A stretch of 64,000 bases of DNA from Linnemannia elongata (Eukaryota; Mortierellomycota; Mortierellomycetes; Mortierellales; Mortierellaceae): contig JAXBDG010000009.1 in NCBI GenBank assembly GCA_036320915.1, forward strand, positions 2,170,001-2,234,000, given 5' to 3'. Below are positions 12,999-27,100 of the stretch, piece by piece. The notes below the pieces were generated by a model, which saw only the letters and a list, made by a program, of their open reading frames with translations, ran no database searches and had not been told where the DNA came from. A program made the position numbers and the translations under genes. Each line of letters starts with the position of its first letter. Position 1 is the stretch's first letter.

Positions 12999-14529
12999 AT
13001 GATCGCCTCCCGCCTCGTCCGCCTTGCTGTAAGCTGCCTTACTTACTCACCCGTCCACTCATCTCTTCCCTTACTCACAACTACACCTTCATTCTCCCAC
13101 GCTGTTCACACTTGCACACCTCACCTACTCGATGTCCAACAACAACTCGCAAGCACTCAGGAACATAGAAGCAACCTTCGATTTATATCCTTGACGTGAC
13201 AACAGGGCGTAAATGGCGTATATGAGATATGTACCCAAGACACTTCTTATTTCGACAAGCGGGAGTTACTGTTAGCTGGAGAGATAATCAGCAACAGACC
13301 AGTTCTCCCAGCGACCTGCGTTGAGTCGTGCCTCATTGCGAGTCCTTGTTGTCGGATCGGGATCATGATCAGTCGTCACTCTTTCTATCAAAGAGGACAC
13401 CATTCACCATGTCAACACTCATCAGGAAGGAGGAAGAGAAACATTCATCTCACTCTTTCCAGAATGCATGCAGCATATAGGAGGAAGATCACCAGAGCTA
13501 CAGTCTTACCTTCGTTCACTTGAAGCAAAAAGGAGAGGATTGAACTTAGCCTATCGCCACCATCGTTCAACGACCATCGATGCCCTTTGTCGTTGAAACT
13601 TGCATGCGACGCTTCTCCTTCAGCATACCTTCCACACTCACCTTCCAACATACCTTTACTTTCATCCTTTGGAAAGGCCATCCTTTCGCCTGACGCTCAA
13701 TCTTCCAAACTTAAGCCAGCTACCTCAGGTCAAACTAAACAACATATCACGCAATTGTTCATGTTGATAGGCCCCCGTCAGCCGTGTCGCTGCTGCTCGC
13801 CCTGCCTTCATGGCCGTCCGCAGCTTTGCCTCCCCTTCTGCCCCTTTGATGCAGGGTAAGTCAGATCCTTAATGGCACAGGATAGGCCAGGATCGACATC
13901 ATCGACACCAACGCGACCATTTTTAATGAGACGCGTTATTTGTTGAAATGGTGCTTTAAATTATCACGATCTAACAAATGCGTTTGTATTTGCTGCACGA
14001 TTGTAGATATCCTCAAGGACTTGTATATCAAGGAGCTCAAGGGTTACAAGCCCGCTCCTGATGTGCGTATCTGCTTTGTTTATCATGGACAGGACGAATC
14101 AAGGATTAAGGCTGAAGTTGAACCACATAGACGATGAATCGAGGAGGCACAGATGGTTGACATATTTTTGTTATCTCCATATTACATTTGTAGGCCAAGG
14201 GTGCTGATGCCTCTTCCCAGGTCAAGGAGTTCAAGGCCCCCGCTGCCCCCGCTGTAGGTTCTTTTACCAGTTCTATTACTTGACAACAGAAGCAATAGAA
14301 CTGGAGTAATGACACCAGCGAGCAACAAAACCAACAAAACAGGACACGACTTAGAATCGATACTAAAGGCTCCATGACATGTTTTTATGTATAGGCCCCC
14401 GCTGTTGATGCCGCTGCTGATCTTTCTGCCTGGGAGACCGCCAACGTCGAGATTGCTGATGCCGTCACCGAGGATGCCGTCGAGGAGGAGGAAGAGGAGG
14501 AGGAGGAGGTTGAGGAGCACCACCACTAA
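12999..14529 (+). CDS. ATP14: Mitochondrial ATP synthase subunit h (Atp14 family)
   Basis: Accessory peripheral-stalk subunit of mitochondrial F1Fo ATP synthase. Five exons join in frame: 12999-13028, 13771-13855, 14007-14062, 14194-14253 and 14395-14529 (121 residues; yeast Atp14 is 124). The N-terminus MIASRLVRLA plus the Arg/Ala/Ser-rich stretch that follows looks like a mitochondrial presequence, ending near VRSFASPSAP. The mature part opens with DILKDLYIKELKGYKPAPD, close to the family signature (VIQDLYLRELK in yeast), then an Ala/Pro linker and a WETANVEIAD segment matching the yeast EQNVETAHV region. The tail is a Glu run followed by three His. The first intron is 742 nt, far longer than the others. 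The start is chosen because only this ATG gives a presequence in frame with the conserved block. Confidence 0.88.
13029..13770 (+). other. Long first intron of the ATP synthase h gene
   Basis: 742-nt intron placed after only ten codons. Donor GTAAGC, acceptor TTGATAG. It has no convincing reading frame or repeat. Such length is unusual beside the 130-150 nt introns later in the same gene. Confidence 0.75.
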
Positions 14530-14855
14530 ATGCATCTGCTTACCTCTCCCCTACCCCATTCTTTCTACCTACATGTACACAATCTCTCGCATTCCTTGAA
14601 AAAGAAGAACGATGTTTCTTTTAGACTTTTCTCGTTTCTCTTCTTTTTTTTTTTGCATCCCCTTCACCGCAAACTAACAACAACACCACCCCCCGCTCCA
14701 CTCTATCCTTTTTTTATCGATAAACCTTCGATGATATGAAAAACAAAAAAACGTACTTTTGCAACAGTGGTGGCGCTTTTATTTCGTGAACGGCGGTATG
14801 ATTATGTATTAGGTTGATAAGAGAAAAAAAAAAAAAAGGGGAAATGTGCTAGATA
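14530..14855. other. Convergent intergenic gap
   Basis: Shared 3' space between two convergent genes. It contains T and A homopolymers (poly-T near 14645, poly-A near 14824) and no gene. Confidence 0.6.
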
Positions 14856-17165
14856 TTAGATGGAAGTGCGGCGCATGAAGGCCCGTTGCAAATAATCCAT
14901 TTCAGCCTGCTGCTGCTGTTGTTCCTCCTCCCGTCGCTGCTGCTGCTGAAGGGCAAGCTCTATTTGCATCTGGTGGTGTTGTGCAGTCGAGGTACGACGG
15001 AGTTCTGAGCGGTTCGCGCCGCTGCCCTTATTGAACAACGATGACGCAGAAGACGAAGAGGAGGAGGAGGCGACGACGGGTTCTGGGAGTAGAGGTTCTT
15101 TCTCGGCTGGAGTCGACATTATATGGTGACTGTGGCCTGTGGAGGAGGAGGTTGTGGGGCGGGTAAGGCTGCTTCTACGGAACCAGGTGGTGGTACTGGT
15201 AGGTCCGGATCCGAAGCCCTTTTTCATGGTTGAGGAAGGCGAGGCTTGGGATGTGGTTGTGTAAGAGTTGAGGGTCGAGTTTGACAAATAGGCTGAGTCA
15301 TAGAACAAGGACCCGAAAACCCCAAACGTCATATAATGCAAGAAGGCCCACGGAGAAGTAGTCTTCCTCCGCGCATACATCTTGTACGAGATCAGACCTA
15401 CTAGCATTAAAAAGCCTGAGAGGAGGAGGAAGGAACTTGCGAGGGTTCGTTGAACAACAGTGCCGGTGAAGAGGATTGATTCTGAACCAGGGAAGTTGTC
15501 GGGCTGGCGGTGGATGTATTGGGACATGTAGTCGAAATCGTCATCGTTGTTGTCAATGAGGTGCCATTCGTCGGTTGTGGTTGTGTCGGAGGATTCGAAG
15601 GATGAGTGAGAGATGTACTCGTTGTCGTTGATGAATATGGGGCCTGGTTTCTGCTTGGTGATGGTGGGACTGAACTCTTCGCCGGTTGTGGATGCTGGGG
15701 TGGTGTCGTGATAGTTGTTGTTGTTGTTAGCAATAGCAAGGAGATCAACGGCACCCTCGTCGTCGACAATTGCGTCTTGATGATTCTCGAACACTGGTGC
15801 TAGTCTTTCACCCTCCAAGGCTTCACCTTCATGCGACGCGGCGGAAGAGTGTGAGTCAAGAGCATGATCGGTGAGGGATGGGATCTCAAGAGCAATCGCA
15901 GCAGTGGCAGCTTGTTCGATCTCGTGAGCTATATCCTCCAAAGCCTGCTTCAGGATCCCGGTCGCGTCACGTTCTTCAAGGTGGTGGCCGCTCGGAGAGG
16001 TATCGTGTTGGCTGTTACCAGCCACAGCTGCTGCTGCTGCTGCTGCGACGACAGCATGAGCGGCGGCGTTAATGGTCTCCTTGATCGCTTCGATATCCTC
16101 CGAATTCTCCCCCTTCCCCTCGAATGCGGTACCAGTGGCGGATTCGACGACATTACGGCGGGAAGGCTGTTGTTCTTCTTGCGCGAAGACGTTGTCGAAT
16201 AGGGTCTTGACTGTCGAAATTCCATCCTCCATCGCCGCTGCCACCGCAGCTCGACTGGCTGCAGAGAGTTTATTGGTGTTATTGTTGTTGTTTTTGATGG
16301 GATGGTGGGGATCTTTCGTAGGTGTCATGCCTTCTGTCTCTGCTTCAGTCTTCCTAGCTGGAGAGGTGCCTTCCATCTCTGCTTTTGCCTTCCTCTTCCT
16401 CTCCTCTTCTTTCGCGTCCTCCTCCTCTGCAGAGGGAGTGATGGGCGAAGCGGCAGCGGCAGCGGTGGGTCTCTTGGTGCCGGTTTGGCGCAAGATATCA
16501 ATCGGTGTCACCGCTCCCGCCTTCTTCTTCTCTCCACCAGCAGCAACGGGCGTGGTAAGAGATGTAGGTTTACCCTTCCTCATGCCGCTATTACTACCCA
16601 TGTTGGTAGTCATGGGATGGTGCTGGTTCAAGAAGACGGGCATCTGACTGTCGGAATTGACGATAGCCTCGTAAGCCGCGTAGGTGTGTTTCGCCCTCGC
16701 TGTCGACTTGTCTACCTTCTTCAATTGTGCTCCTCCCTTCTTGCCTCCCGATGTCGCCGCCGTTGCCGTTGTTGGTTTCTTCATGTCGACGGCGCGTTTA
16801 TGGAGCCGCTTGACACCGGCACCGCTATGACTGACCGAAGAAGGACCGGGAGATCCAGAGATGGCATGGAGGCCTTGGAGAGGGGTTGTGAGAGATGTCC
16901 ATGAGGACGAGAGGCGGTTCAGAAGGCCGCCATGGTTGTTTTGTGCCTGTTGATAGTGGTGGCGGTTCTTGGTTGAAGCTTGAGAGGCTGAGTTCAATGC
17001 TTGGTTGTTGTTATTGTTGTTGTTATGGGAAATTGGCTTTGCAGTGGCAGTTGATGGTGTGAAGGAGAGGAGGGATAAGGTGAAGCAGGCGACGAGGGTT
17101 AAGGAGATGATACGTCGGCGCATCTTGGAGTTGATGATGTGGTGGTTCCAAGAATCGGTTGTCAT
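14856..17165 (-). CDS. Unrecognised low-complexity single-pass membrane protein
   Basis: Uninterrupted frame of 769 codons with no family I recognise. The second Met (position 17123) begins MRRRIISLTLVACFTLSLLS, a classical signal peptide, so the start may be there instead of 17165. Then come Asn-rich, Ser/Thr-rich and Ala-rich low-complexity stretches of about 550 residues with Lys/Arg patches, a clear transmembrane helix near residues 572-592 (SFLLLSGFLMLVGLISYKMY), a basic stop-transfer sequence (ARRKT), and a cytosolic tail of about 170 residues ending in a Gln/Glu-rich helix (QQQQRREEEQQQQQ). The predicted topology is type I: long outer or lumenal domain, short inner tail. Possible roles (cell-wall sensor, ER or vacuole membrane protein) are only guesses. 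No intron is needed, unlike most neighbours. Confidence 0.65.
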   Translation of the reverse strand: MTTDSWNHHIINSKMRRRIISLTLVACFTLSLLSFTPSTATAKPISHNNNNNNNQALNSASQASTKNRHHYQQAQNNHGGLLNRLSSSWTSLTTPLQGLHAISGSPGPSSVSHSGAGVKRLHKRAVDMKKPTTATAATSGGKKGGAQLKKVDKSTARAKHTYAAYEAIVNSDSQMPVFLNQHHPMTTNMGSNSGMRKGKPTSLTTPVAAGGEKKKAGAVTPIDILRQTGTKRPTAAAAASPITPSAEEEDAKEEERKRKAKAEMEGTSPARKTEAETEGMTPTKDPHHPIKNNNNNTNKLSAASRAAVAAAMEDGISTVKTLFDNVFAQEEQQPSRRNVVESATGTAFEGKGENSEDIEAIKETINAAAHAVVAAAAAAAVAGNSQHDTSPSGHHLEERDATGILKQALEDIAHEIEQAATAAIALEIPSLTDHALDSHSSAASHEGEALEGERLAPVFENHQDAIVDDEGAVDLLAIANNNNNYHDTTPASTTGEEFSPTITKQKPGPIFINDNEYISHSSFESSDTTTTDEWHLIDNNDDDFDYMSQYIHRQPDNFPGSESILFTGTVVQRTLASSFLLLSGFLMLVGLISYKMYARRKTTSPWAFLHYMTFGVFGSLFYDSAYLSNSTLNSYTTTSQASPSSTMKKGFGSGPTSTTTWFRRSSLTRPTTSSSTGHSHHIMSTPAEKEPLLPEPVVASSSSSSSASSLFNKGSGANRSELRRTSTAQHHQMQIELALQQQQRREEEQQQQQAEMDYLQRAFMRRTSI

Positions 17166-17846
17166 AGAGTGAAAGAATAAACTGAGAGAGGTGGATGGCA
17201 GGGGGGGAAAGGATGAGAGAAGGGAAGAAATGAGAGGGTTAGTGTTAGGAAATGATAGAGGGTAGTCAAGAAGGGCAAGGTCAAATTACCAAAGGAAAAA
17301 AAAAAAAAAAAAAGGCAAAGAGAGGGAGAGACCGAGTCGTGATGCAATCCATGGCCAGGGTACGGTTTCGTCCCATCCTACAGCAATGAAATAGCGAGGA
17401 CAAAATGAATCGGTGTTTGTTGGTAATCTGAAAGAAAGAAAAAAAAAATGGTGGTATCTCGGTCTCACCTCAACAATGCGAACAGACTAAAAATATTTTT
17501 TCTACGGATTCACATTCACACGCGTCTCTAGCAACGTAAGATTTTTTTTTTTCAATCGGTCCAACCAAATCAGAGGATAAATAAAGGGCTGCTCTTAACT
17601 TAGAGATCCTTTAACACTGCACATGAACAATCGTGGTGGGGGAACTGCGGGCTTGATAGACCCCACTTACCCCACCTCATCCACCCTTTTCTCCTTCTCT
17701 TTATCTCGAGAAAGAGCAAATCCTTATCGCATAGTTGTTATTGACTTTGTATCGTTTATTACTCATAACAAGGTGACTTTGTACAAAAACAAGGAGAATA
17801 CAAGGAAAAAGATGGATATCGATAAGTACAAAAAAACGCATCTTTC
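17166..17846. other. Intergenic gap between two minus-strand genes
   Basis: Contains a poly-A tract (about 17297-17314) and purine-rich sequence that reads as a pyrimidine-rich leader on the minus strand for the membrane-protein gene. Positions above about 17500 are probably 3' flank of the nucleotidase gene. No gene is seen. Confidence 0.5.
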
Positions 17847-20166
17847 TTATGCGTCCTCGGCAGGGATGGTCAAGAGGGGAGTCAATTCCTTCAAGACGCC
17901 CTCCGTCTCCTCGGGGCTGACAATCCAGAGAGTGCAGCAGCTCGATCGTGTAGCAAAGTCGTTTCCAGTCGACAAGAACTATATGTTTATGAGTTGAAGG
18001 AAATAAAGAGTTAGTTGCTGTTCAATTATGACAATTTTTCACTATGTGGGATGTGTGGTTCGAGGGTCGTCTGGAAGGGAATCGAATCTTACCTGATCTC
18101 CAACGTGGACAGTGGCCTCAGGTGCAGCGCCGAGATAGGTCTGCAGAACTTGGACACCAATCAACTTGTTACCACTAGAAGAACGAGGTAAGGAAACCAA
18201 TGAAGGTATATGTCAGTTTGAGCAACCAAAAGTCCAATTCAATAACCATGAAGTATTTTCTAACAACCTGAGAAGACGTACATGTCGACGAAGACGTCAT
18301 TGCCGCCGTTAAAGACGCAGAAGGGGATGGCAGTCTTGGAAGAGCCGGACATTTGCTGGTATTCCAAGAGACGCTGCTGGGTCGAGAGCACACATTCGTC
18401 GAGCTGTTCTCGTGCAATCTTGGCGTTTCCAATAGGGACGATTCCGACAGCACGAGACTTGCGCAGGATCATGGCCTTCAAGTTCATTGCCGAGACTGAT
18501 CTCTTCAAGTTCTCCTCTGCAACATCCAAAAGCTCCTGAATGTCCTCGTGCTTCCATGCAAGCATATCCGAAGGCTGGTACGACCTAAGGAGGATAATGA
18601 AGAAATGGGACGTGATTAGAAAATAGTACAGCACAATTGAATTTGGCAATACAAATAAATAGTGAACACAGGTGACGAAGCTTACTCTGGGTGGATATAA
18701 GTAAGACCGACGACGGGCTCGCCAGTGGCATCAGACTTCTTCCAGCCGCAACGGAACAAGTAGTTACACTCGCCACCAAGGACATAGAAGCGCTCAAGCA
18801 ACTTCTCCGACAACTTTTGCTGATCAAAGACGCGCAAGAGACCCATGAGGCGCTCTTCGTACTTGCCGGCATCACCAGGGTAACCGGCAGCGGTGACGAT
18901 GGCCACTCGGAGACCGGCGCGCATCAAGGAGATCAGGAGAGGGATGAGAGGAGAGTTTTCGGTGAAGGATGTTCCGTCGTCATAGAGGGTCATGTCTCCG
19001 TCGCTATCATTTTCGGTAAGGAAGGTGGGAAAAACAAGATTAGGGTTTTGAATTGACATCAGCTGAGTGGTACAGCCATGATAACAGAGTAATTTGTTAT
19101 CCCGTCGTTCATTCATGCATGATGCAAGCAGGAAGACACCAAAGACAACAGAGCAAACCCACAAACATAAAGGAATGATAAAGAAGGAGACTTACAAGGT
19201 GATGAGGCTGATGGTGGGTGCAATGGCCATAACTTGAGCAGTGTTCAGGATCCTATTAAATTCACAGGAAGCCAATGAATGATTGGATGAGTAGCTTCAT
19301 TAAATGGTCGCCTGACCATGAGGGTAGTCCGATTTGATAACAAAAAGTCGCCGAAAGTACAGACGGTTTGCTTGCTTACCTGCGGATATCGTTGAAAGAG
19401 GGAGGCACGAAGCGTCTGGCAGCAATTGAGTGCTTTGCGTTGGCATCCAAGAAGGCAGCCTCGAGAGGCAAGGGCGTAAAGAACGAGGCAACTGAGGGCA
19501 CGATCCTGTGGAGTCTCGAGTGCTCAGGAACACCCTTGACAGCCTTGCGCCGGTGCTCCTCGATCATGGCCTCGACAGACTTCATGATCTCCAGGTATCG
19601 TTGAAGGTTGGCATCGACCATGGGCTTCTCTTCTTCCTGGTAGTCGTTCCTGTCATCGTGGTTGACGTTTGAGGTACCAGTGCCGGTGGCGAGGATGGTA
19701 TCAATGGATTCGTTTCCGTTGACGGGAGGCGAGGTGAGGACGGGCTTGCGAGGCTTGGCGTGAAGGATGAAAGGCGTGAGGAGGAGGCCCTTGATGAATT
19801 CGATGAGGGGGTCGCGTTTCTATTGGTTCATCGAAAGTGTCAAAAGAAAATGAGTACGTATTGTACATTCAGGAACCCATATGATGCATGAAAGAAAGCA
19901 AAGGAAGGGGGGAGGGGGGGGGGGGGGGTGTGAAACTTGTTGCTGCTGTGGTTCTTGACTTACATGGGCACGCAACTGGTAGTTGATCTACAATGGGGGA
20001 AATTGAATGAAGGGAAATGGCATGGTCGTGTGTTAGATGCAAGGTCGACTGTCATTGCCACAGTTTTGACATGGTGAATGGCATGCATGTGTAGGTGCAA
20101 TTGTAAGACATTGTATGACAGGTATGACGAAAGTTGACATGAGCTTACTCTGTAGGACGAGGTCAT
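17847..20166 (-). CDS. ISN1: IMP-specific 5'-nucleotidase (ISN1)
   Basis: Cytosolic HAD-fold phosphatase that hydrolyses IMP to inosine in purine salvage. Eight exons on the minus strand join in frame, roughly 20166-20149, 19987-19964, 19819-19380, 19252-19196, 19003-18686, 18584-18282, 18174-18093 and 17978-17847, giving about 457 residues (yeast Isn1 is 450). The N-terminus MTSSYRINYQLRAHKRDPLI and the following EFIKGLLLTPF block fit the family. The catalytic HAD motif is FDGDMTLYDDG: the first Asp is the nucleophile, and its preceding residue is formed across intron 4. Later blocks AIVTAAGYPGDAGKYEERL, GGECNYLF and FNGGNDVFVDIGNK (acidic metal-binding end) are also family-like. The first two coding exons are only 18 and 24 nt. 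Known biology is from yeast; the assignment rests on motif match over the whole length. Confidence 0.92.
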
Positions 20167-21651
20167 GGCTGAGTGTGGGAAAGTAGTAGTGGTGGGGTGG
20201 AGTGTGTGTTAGGGTGTGTGGTGTGGTGTGGGGAGTGTGGTGCTGGGAGTGGTGTACAGGGTGAGTAGAAATACAAGAGGAACAAGACGAGAACAAGAAC
20301 AGGAGAACAAGAAGAACAAGAAACAAAAAGAAGAACAGAAGTAGAAACAAAAAGAGAAAACCAGCGCGGATATCGGGGCTCCTTTTATACTTGTCGATGG
20401 GTGACAAGCTCAACCCCCAATAATGAACCTTGTCTGTCACTCAGCCCCTGAGTTGGGCCCTTTTGTCCTTTTCTCGTACTTTACCACGGGCATATCGTCG
20501 TTGATAGCGAACGTTTTGGTTACTATGACTTGTAGCCTTTGTAGTCTTTGTCTCGTAGTCGCATTCCCATTCGCTCACAAGTCTTCCGTATCCAGTTTTT
20601 TTTTACTGGAGTTGGGGAGGGAGGTACCCCTTAAACACCTTGAATGCGGGGGAGGAGGAAGATAGCTCGCAAAGCAGTCCCATTCCTTCTCGCTTCAACT
20701 GCTGCTCGAGCCTGATTGGCCAATTGCGATAAAGGAAGAATAGTTGCCCTTGGGTTTGCTTCATTTCTTTGTTTGCTGCTGAACTTTGCACTGCTCGCAG
20801 CGTGTTTATGTGTGGTATGTGTGTGTATCTGAGAGGAAGGGTCTCCTGCATTTGGAGTGATAAGGGTGAGTTGTTTGTAACAACGAAAAGGCGCCACCAT
20901 TACCGATAACTCTTTTGGTTTCATTTATCATCATCAGTCACTTCAGGAACCATCAGTGCCGATGCGTGAGAGAGAAGGTGTGCCGTGGAAAAAAAGGTGT
21001 GAAAAGCAAGTGTTGGTTGGTGAGTTGTAAATAAATGGTGGCATGAAAGGGAGGATGAATGTGTGCATGGACGGACAGTTAGTGTGTGCTGTTGTTGTAT
21101 CTGCCAAGGAATGATTGAGAGCGAAGGGACGTAAAGAATGTTAGTAAACAAGGAGAAGAAGAAGGTGTAAGAAAGACCGAGCCGTACTGGATCTTGGTTG
21201 GTCGTTGTGCTATGCGAATAGTTTATTTCCCTACGAAGGCCTGTTGACTGACACATGTGGCATGTGTGTGTATATGTGTTGAGTATGTGTTGAGTGTGTG
21301 AAGCAGTGTGGCATGTTATTGCAAATGACAAATTGGATTTGCACACAGACTGGTCCGGCCCCTCCTGTCTGACTGAGTGTCTCTCTTATCAAGGAGTCTT
21401 CTTTTGGATTGGCGATCCAACCACCCACTGTCTCTCTGCGGTGGTCTGATTTTGTTCAGCCTCAGTGGCAACATTTTTTGTTGGATTGTCTTTTGTGAGG
21501 ATGTGCCTGACTGGTTCCCTTCCCAACCTTACTTTTTCTTTCTTTTGGTTCCTATTTTTTCTTTTCTTTTTTTCCTCTTTTTCTTCTTTACCTTTTCCTC
21601 TCTCCCTCCCTCTCCTCCCTCTTCCTCCCCCTCGAACGACCCGACTGCAAG
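20167..21651. other. Divergent promoter region, ISN1 and cytochrome b5 reductase
   Basis: 1.5 kb between two divergent genes. Left end: GT-rich and AAGAAC-rich leader of ISN1. Right end: about 130 nt of nearly pure pyrimidine before the reductase ATG, typical of the 5' leaders in this window. In the middle there are TG/CA-rich stretches (around 20200-20230 and 21255-21300) but no gene. Confidence 0.55.
20383..20389 (-). promoter_or_regulatory. TATA box of the ISN1 gene
   Basis: TATAAAA followed by GG on the minus strand, about 217 nt before the ATG, with a purine-rich stretch (on the plus strand) between them. It is a good match to a TATA box, but no transcription start is known. Confidence 0.45.
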
Positions 21652-23324
<1,673 letters not shown>

Positions 23325-24130
23325 GGGCGCATTGTCACACGACTATGCGTTTTTTTAGTTCCTTGTTGTTGTTATCTATTTGTTTTTACCATTTGCATTT
23401 TCGAAGTGAAGCCCCCTTTTTTTTTTGCTCAGGGCACACTTTGAATAAAGACTTTCTTACACGAGCGAAAACTAAAGATCCGCTTACTGTAGTTGTTGTG
23501 GCTTATTGCAACCATGCAAGGACAATGGAATGTGTGGTAAGTGAGTGAGAAAGAGTCTGAAGAATCTTTGTCCATCAATTGCTGTGTCTTGACTGTGAAA
23601 AGGGTTGGAGGCATGGGGCAGTGGATTCTGTGAGTGTATGTTGCATGGTACTATGGTACGATATGGTGGCGAGTGGCGAGGAGTAGGGGGCTGAATACTG
23701 CGGGCGAGATAGATGTCTGTAGCGTGCGATGGTGGTGTGAGATGGATCTTTAGGAGTTTTGGGGTCGCCTGCTCTTCGCCGACCTGTATTTGAACAAGTC
23801 TTTCGAGAAGCAGTCATTCTTTTGCTTACGCTTTCGTTTTTTCTTTTTTTTAGTATTTAATGTACTCGTTGTTTCGCGCTGTCCGTCACCTTTGAACTCC
23901 TTCCTCGTCACCACGCACACTCCTCTTTCGTTCTTTGTTCTTCCTTTTCCTTCTTTCTTTTCCTTTCTTTTTTTTCTACCCTTCCTCTCTTCAACTCACA
24001 TCCTTCCTTCCTTCTCCCGCTTCCTTTGTTCTCCTTTTTATCCTTATTTGACGATTGTATACATATCCCTACCTTCCCTTTTGTAACACCTCTTAAAAAA
24101 ACAAACCACAACTCACAAAAAGACCCTACA
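23325..24130. other. Intergenic gap before the Nma111 gene
   Basis: First part is 3' UTR of the reductase gene. The last 320 nt (about 23810-24130) are extremely CT-rich and form the leader of the protease gene. No gene is seen. Confidence 0.55.
23444..23449 (+). promoter_or_regulatory. Polyadenylation signal of the cytochrome b5 reductase gene
   Basis: AATAAA, 120 nt after the stop codon. It is positionally plausible. Confidence 0.4.
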
Positions 24131-27100
24131 ATGGAAATCGACCTGACAGACTCCCCAAGCGCGACATCAGTCTCAACCCCAACCGACGGCGGTCTCCATC
24201 TCCACAAGAGGCGTCGCACCGACGACCCTGCCTCCGACAGAGACGACCTCAGCTCAAGAACAGACCCCGAAGGCGACGACTCTCACATCCACCATCCTCC
24301 TCTCAATGGTGGTTCTGCATCCAACAACAACTCTGGGACCGAATCTACGCGCACAACAGTTGTTTTGAGCGAACCCCCACAATGGCAGCGAGTCATCGAA
24401 AAGGCTGTCAAGGCCATTGTCTCGATCAGGTTCAGTCAGGTGTCGGCTTTTGATACCGAAGGTAATAATAATTCAAGCTTTTCTTTTTATGCTATTTATG
24501 GTTCTTGCGTGATCATTCTGGCAGGGAAGTGGGTGTGATCAGCACCATCACATTACATCCTTTTGTTTGCTTTTATGGCACAGCTGGAAACTACATGGTC
24601 TTGGATGGCGAAATGTCATACAGCAGGGCGAGGATGTACAAGATAGGACAGTCAGTAGCAGCAGACAGCGAACACAACAGCAACATAAGTCACAACAACA
24701 GTAACGACAACTAAAGAGACAAAACAAAGGAGGCGTGTCGACTAGACAACGACGATAAACAATGTGAGCATTCGTCGGTTTGCTTCTTGGAGTCGTCAAT
24801 GTCGACGACGAAAATACTGTCAACGGTTGATACCCAAGTGCAACATTGGCCAAGGATTCATCCACAGGATGGTTTTGGCGGAGGCGTTGTTCGCGTTTTG
24901 ATGGTGTCACTTTTTGAAGGCGTGTATGCTTGTGTGCAAGAAGGGGGTGTCTGTGTGTACATGATAACCCCCCCGACAGTAGATGTAACAGGAACTAGAC
25001 CAAGGGGGTGAGGCGGCATGCAGATACACAACTGGAAGCAACATTGACATCAACATCAACAAAGAAACAAAAAAAGAAATCAAATTCGTCAATGAACGAG
25101 CAATAAGCCCAATACAGCCCCCGACATATGAGCCTGCATAGACCCATCCCTGTGTCCATGCACACTAATATGTGGCGTGGTCATTGATCGAGTGCTCGCG
25201 GGTCGATCGCATATAAAAAAGCAAAGCTTGGCCAATATCATTAACCATTGATTTACACTGCCTTTTCTCATCACTCACTACTAGGCCCTGAGACTTCAGA
25301 GGCATCAGGATTCATTGTCGATGCGGAGCGTGGATTGATCCTCACAAACAGGTTAGTGCACTCAGCTCCATGAATGCTTACGCAGCGTGTAGCGACGTAC
25401 TATTTTTACTTTGACGATTCGCCATGTTGGCTGCTGACGCTGGACTTAAACATATTTTCTTTTCATTTCTTAGACATGTTGCCTGTGCTGGACCTTTTGT
25501 TGGAGAGGCTGTCTGTCACGACCACGAGGAAGTCGACGTCTTTCCAGTGTACAGAGATCCTGTCCATGACTTTGGGTATGTCGGAATTTGTTATCTCGGG
25601 ACTCTGTTTTCTTCATTGTGCGATCCGTTTCATCTCGATAAAATGGGATCAAGAAGACAAAAGAAGAACAGGGCGAAAGGGGGTCAATCACATCAACCTA
25701 ACAAACAAAACAAACAAACCCAAACCATACAAACACGCAGATATGCATGCTGGCCATTGTCCATCAAACACCAATGATCCACTCTGACCTCCTTCCTCTC
25801 CTTCTGCCAACATTTAGTTTCTTGAAGTTTGACCCTTCCAAGATCAAGTACATGGAGGTGACTTCGATCCCATTGGTGCCTGAGATGGCCAAGGTCGGCA
25901 TTGATATTCGTGTCGTTGGTAACGATGCAGGAGAGAAGCTGTCTATTTTGTCTGGATCCATCTCTCGTCTCGACCGCAACGCCCCCGAATACGGTGATCT
26001 GACATACAACGATTTCAAGTAAGTAAAACAGAAAAGCTATCTGCATCTGGGCTCATAACGAAATGATGTCATAACAAACTAGATGCAGATGTGGCAGTTC
26101 AGCTGTTAACTGATCTTTTTTTACTCAATGTCCAACTTTCATAGCACCTTCTACCTTCAAGCCGCTTCGAGTACCAGTGGAGGCTCCAGTGGCTCACCTG
26201 TTATTGATATCAACGGAAACGCAGTGGCATTGCAGGCAGGAGGCAGTTTGAAGGCAGCTACGGATTTCTTCCTTCCTTTGGATCGTGTTCGTCGCGCATT
26301 GACCTTTATTCAGCAGGGCAAGCCTGTGGCCCGTGGCACCATCCAGACGCAGTTTCTGTACCGACCCTTTGATGAGACGCGCCGTCTTGGATTGAGCCAG
26401 GAGACAGAGGCTCTGGTCCGTGCGAGCTTCCCAGAGGAGATTGGTATGTTGGTTGCTGAGACTGTTTTGCCCAAAGGACCCGCTTCTAGCTTCTTGGAGG
26501 AAGGAGATATCCTTGTTTCGATTAACGGAGAGCTGATCACCAAGTTTGTGCCATTGGAGGACTGTTTGGATCGCAACGTTGGCAAGGAGATCGAGATTCT
26601 TGCCGAGCGTGGCGGCGAGCAAAGGAAAGTCAAGGTTACCGTTCAGGATCTTCACAGTATCACACCCGATCGCTATGTCGAGATCGGAGGCTCCAAGTTG
26701 AACAACCTCAGTTACCAGCTTGCCCGCAGCTTCTGTGTCCCTGTCAGCGGTGTCTATGTCTCAGAGCCTAGCGGGATGTTCAGATTCGACGGACCTGACC
26801 GTGGCTGGATCATTTCCTCAATCGACAACCAGGCGATTCACAACCTGGACGACTTTATCGAGGTCATGCAGACGATCCCTGATAGAGAGCGTATCCCTGT
26901 TGTATATTATTCGATCGGTGACGTTCACACCACCAGCGTTGCTGTTGTTCAGGTCGAGCGCCACTGGAGCCGATTCCGGTTAGCTGTCAGGAACGACCAG
27001 ACTGGACTATGGGACTTCACCAACTTGGGTGCACCTTTGCCACCCAAACCTATTGTTCCTTCGACTGTCAAGTTTTTGGAATTGGACGAGTCTCTGGGAC

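Noticed and set aside
16072..16647. Open plus-strand frame of 191 codons opposite the membrane-protein gene
   Set aside because: Antisense shadow of low-complexity Ser/Ala codons of the real gene.
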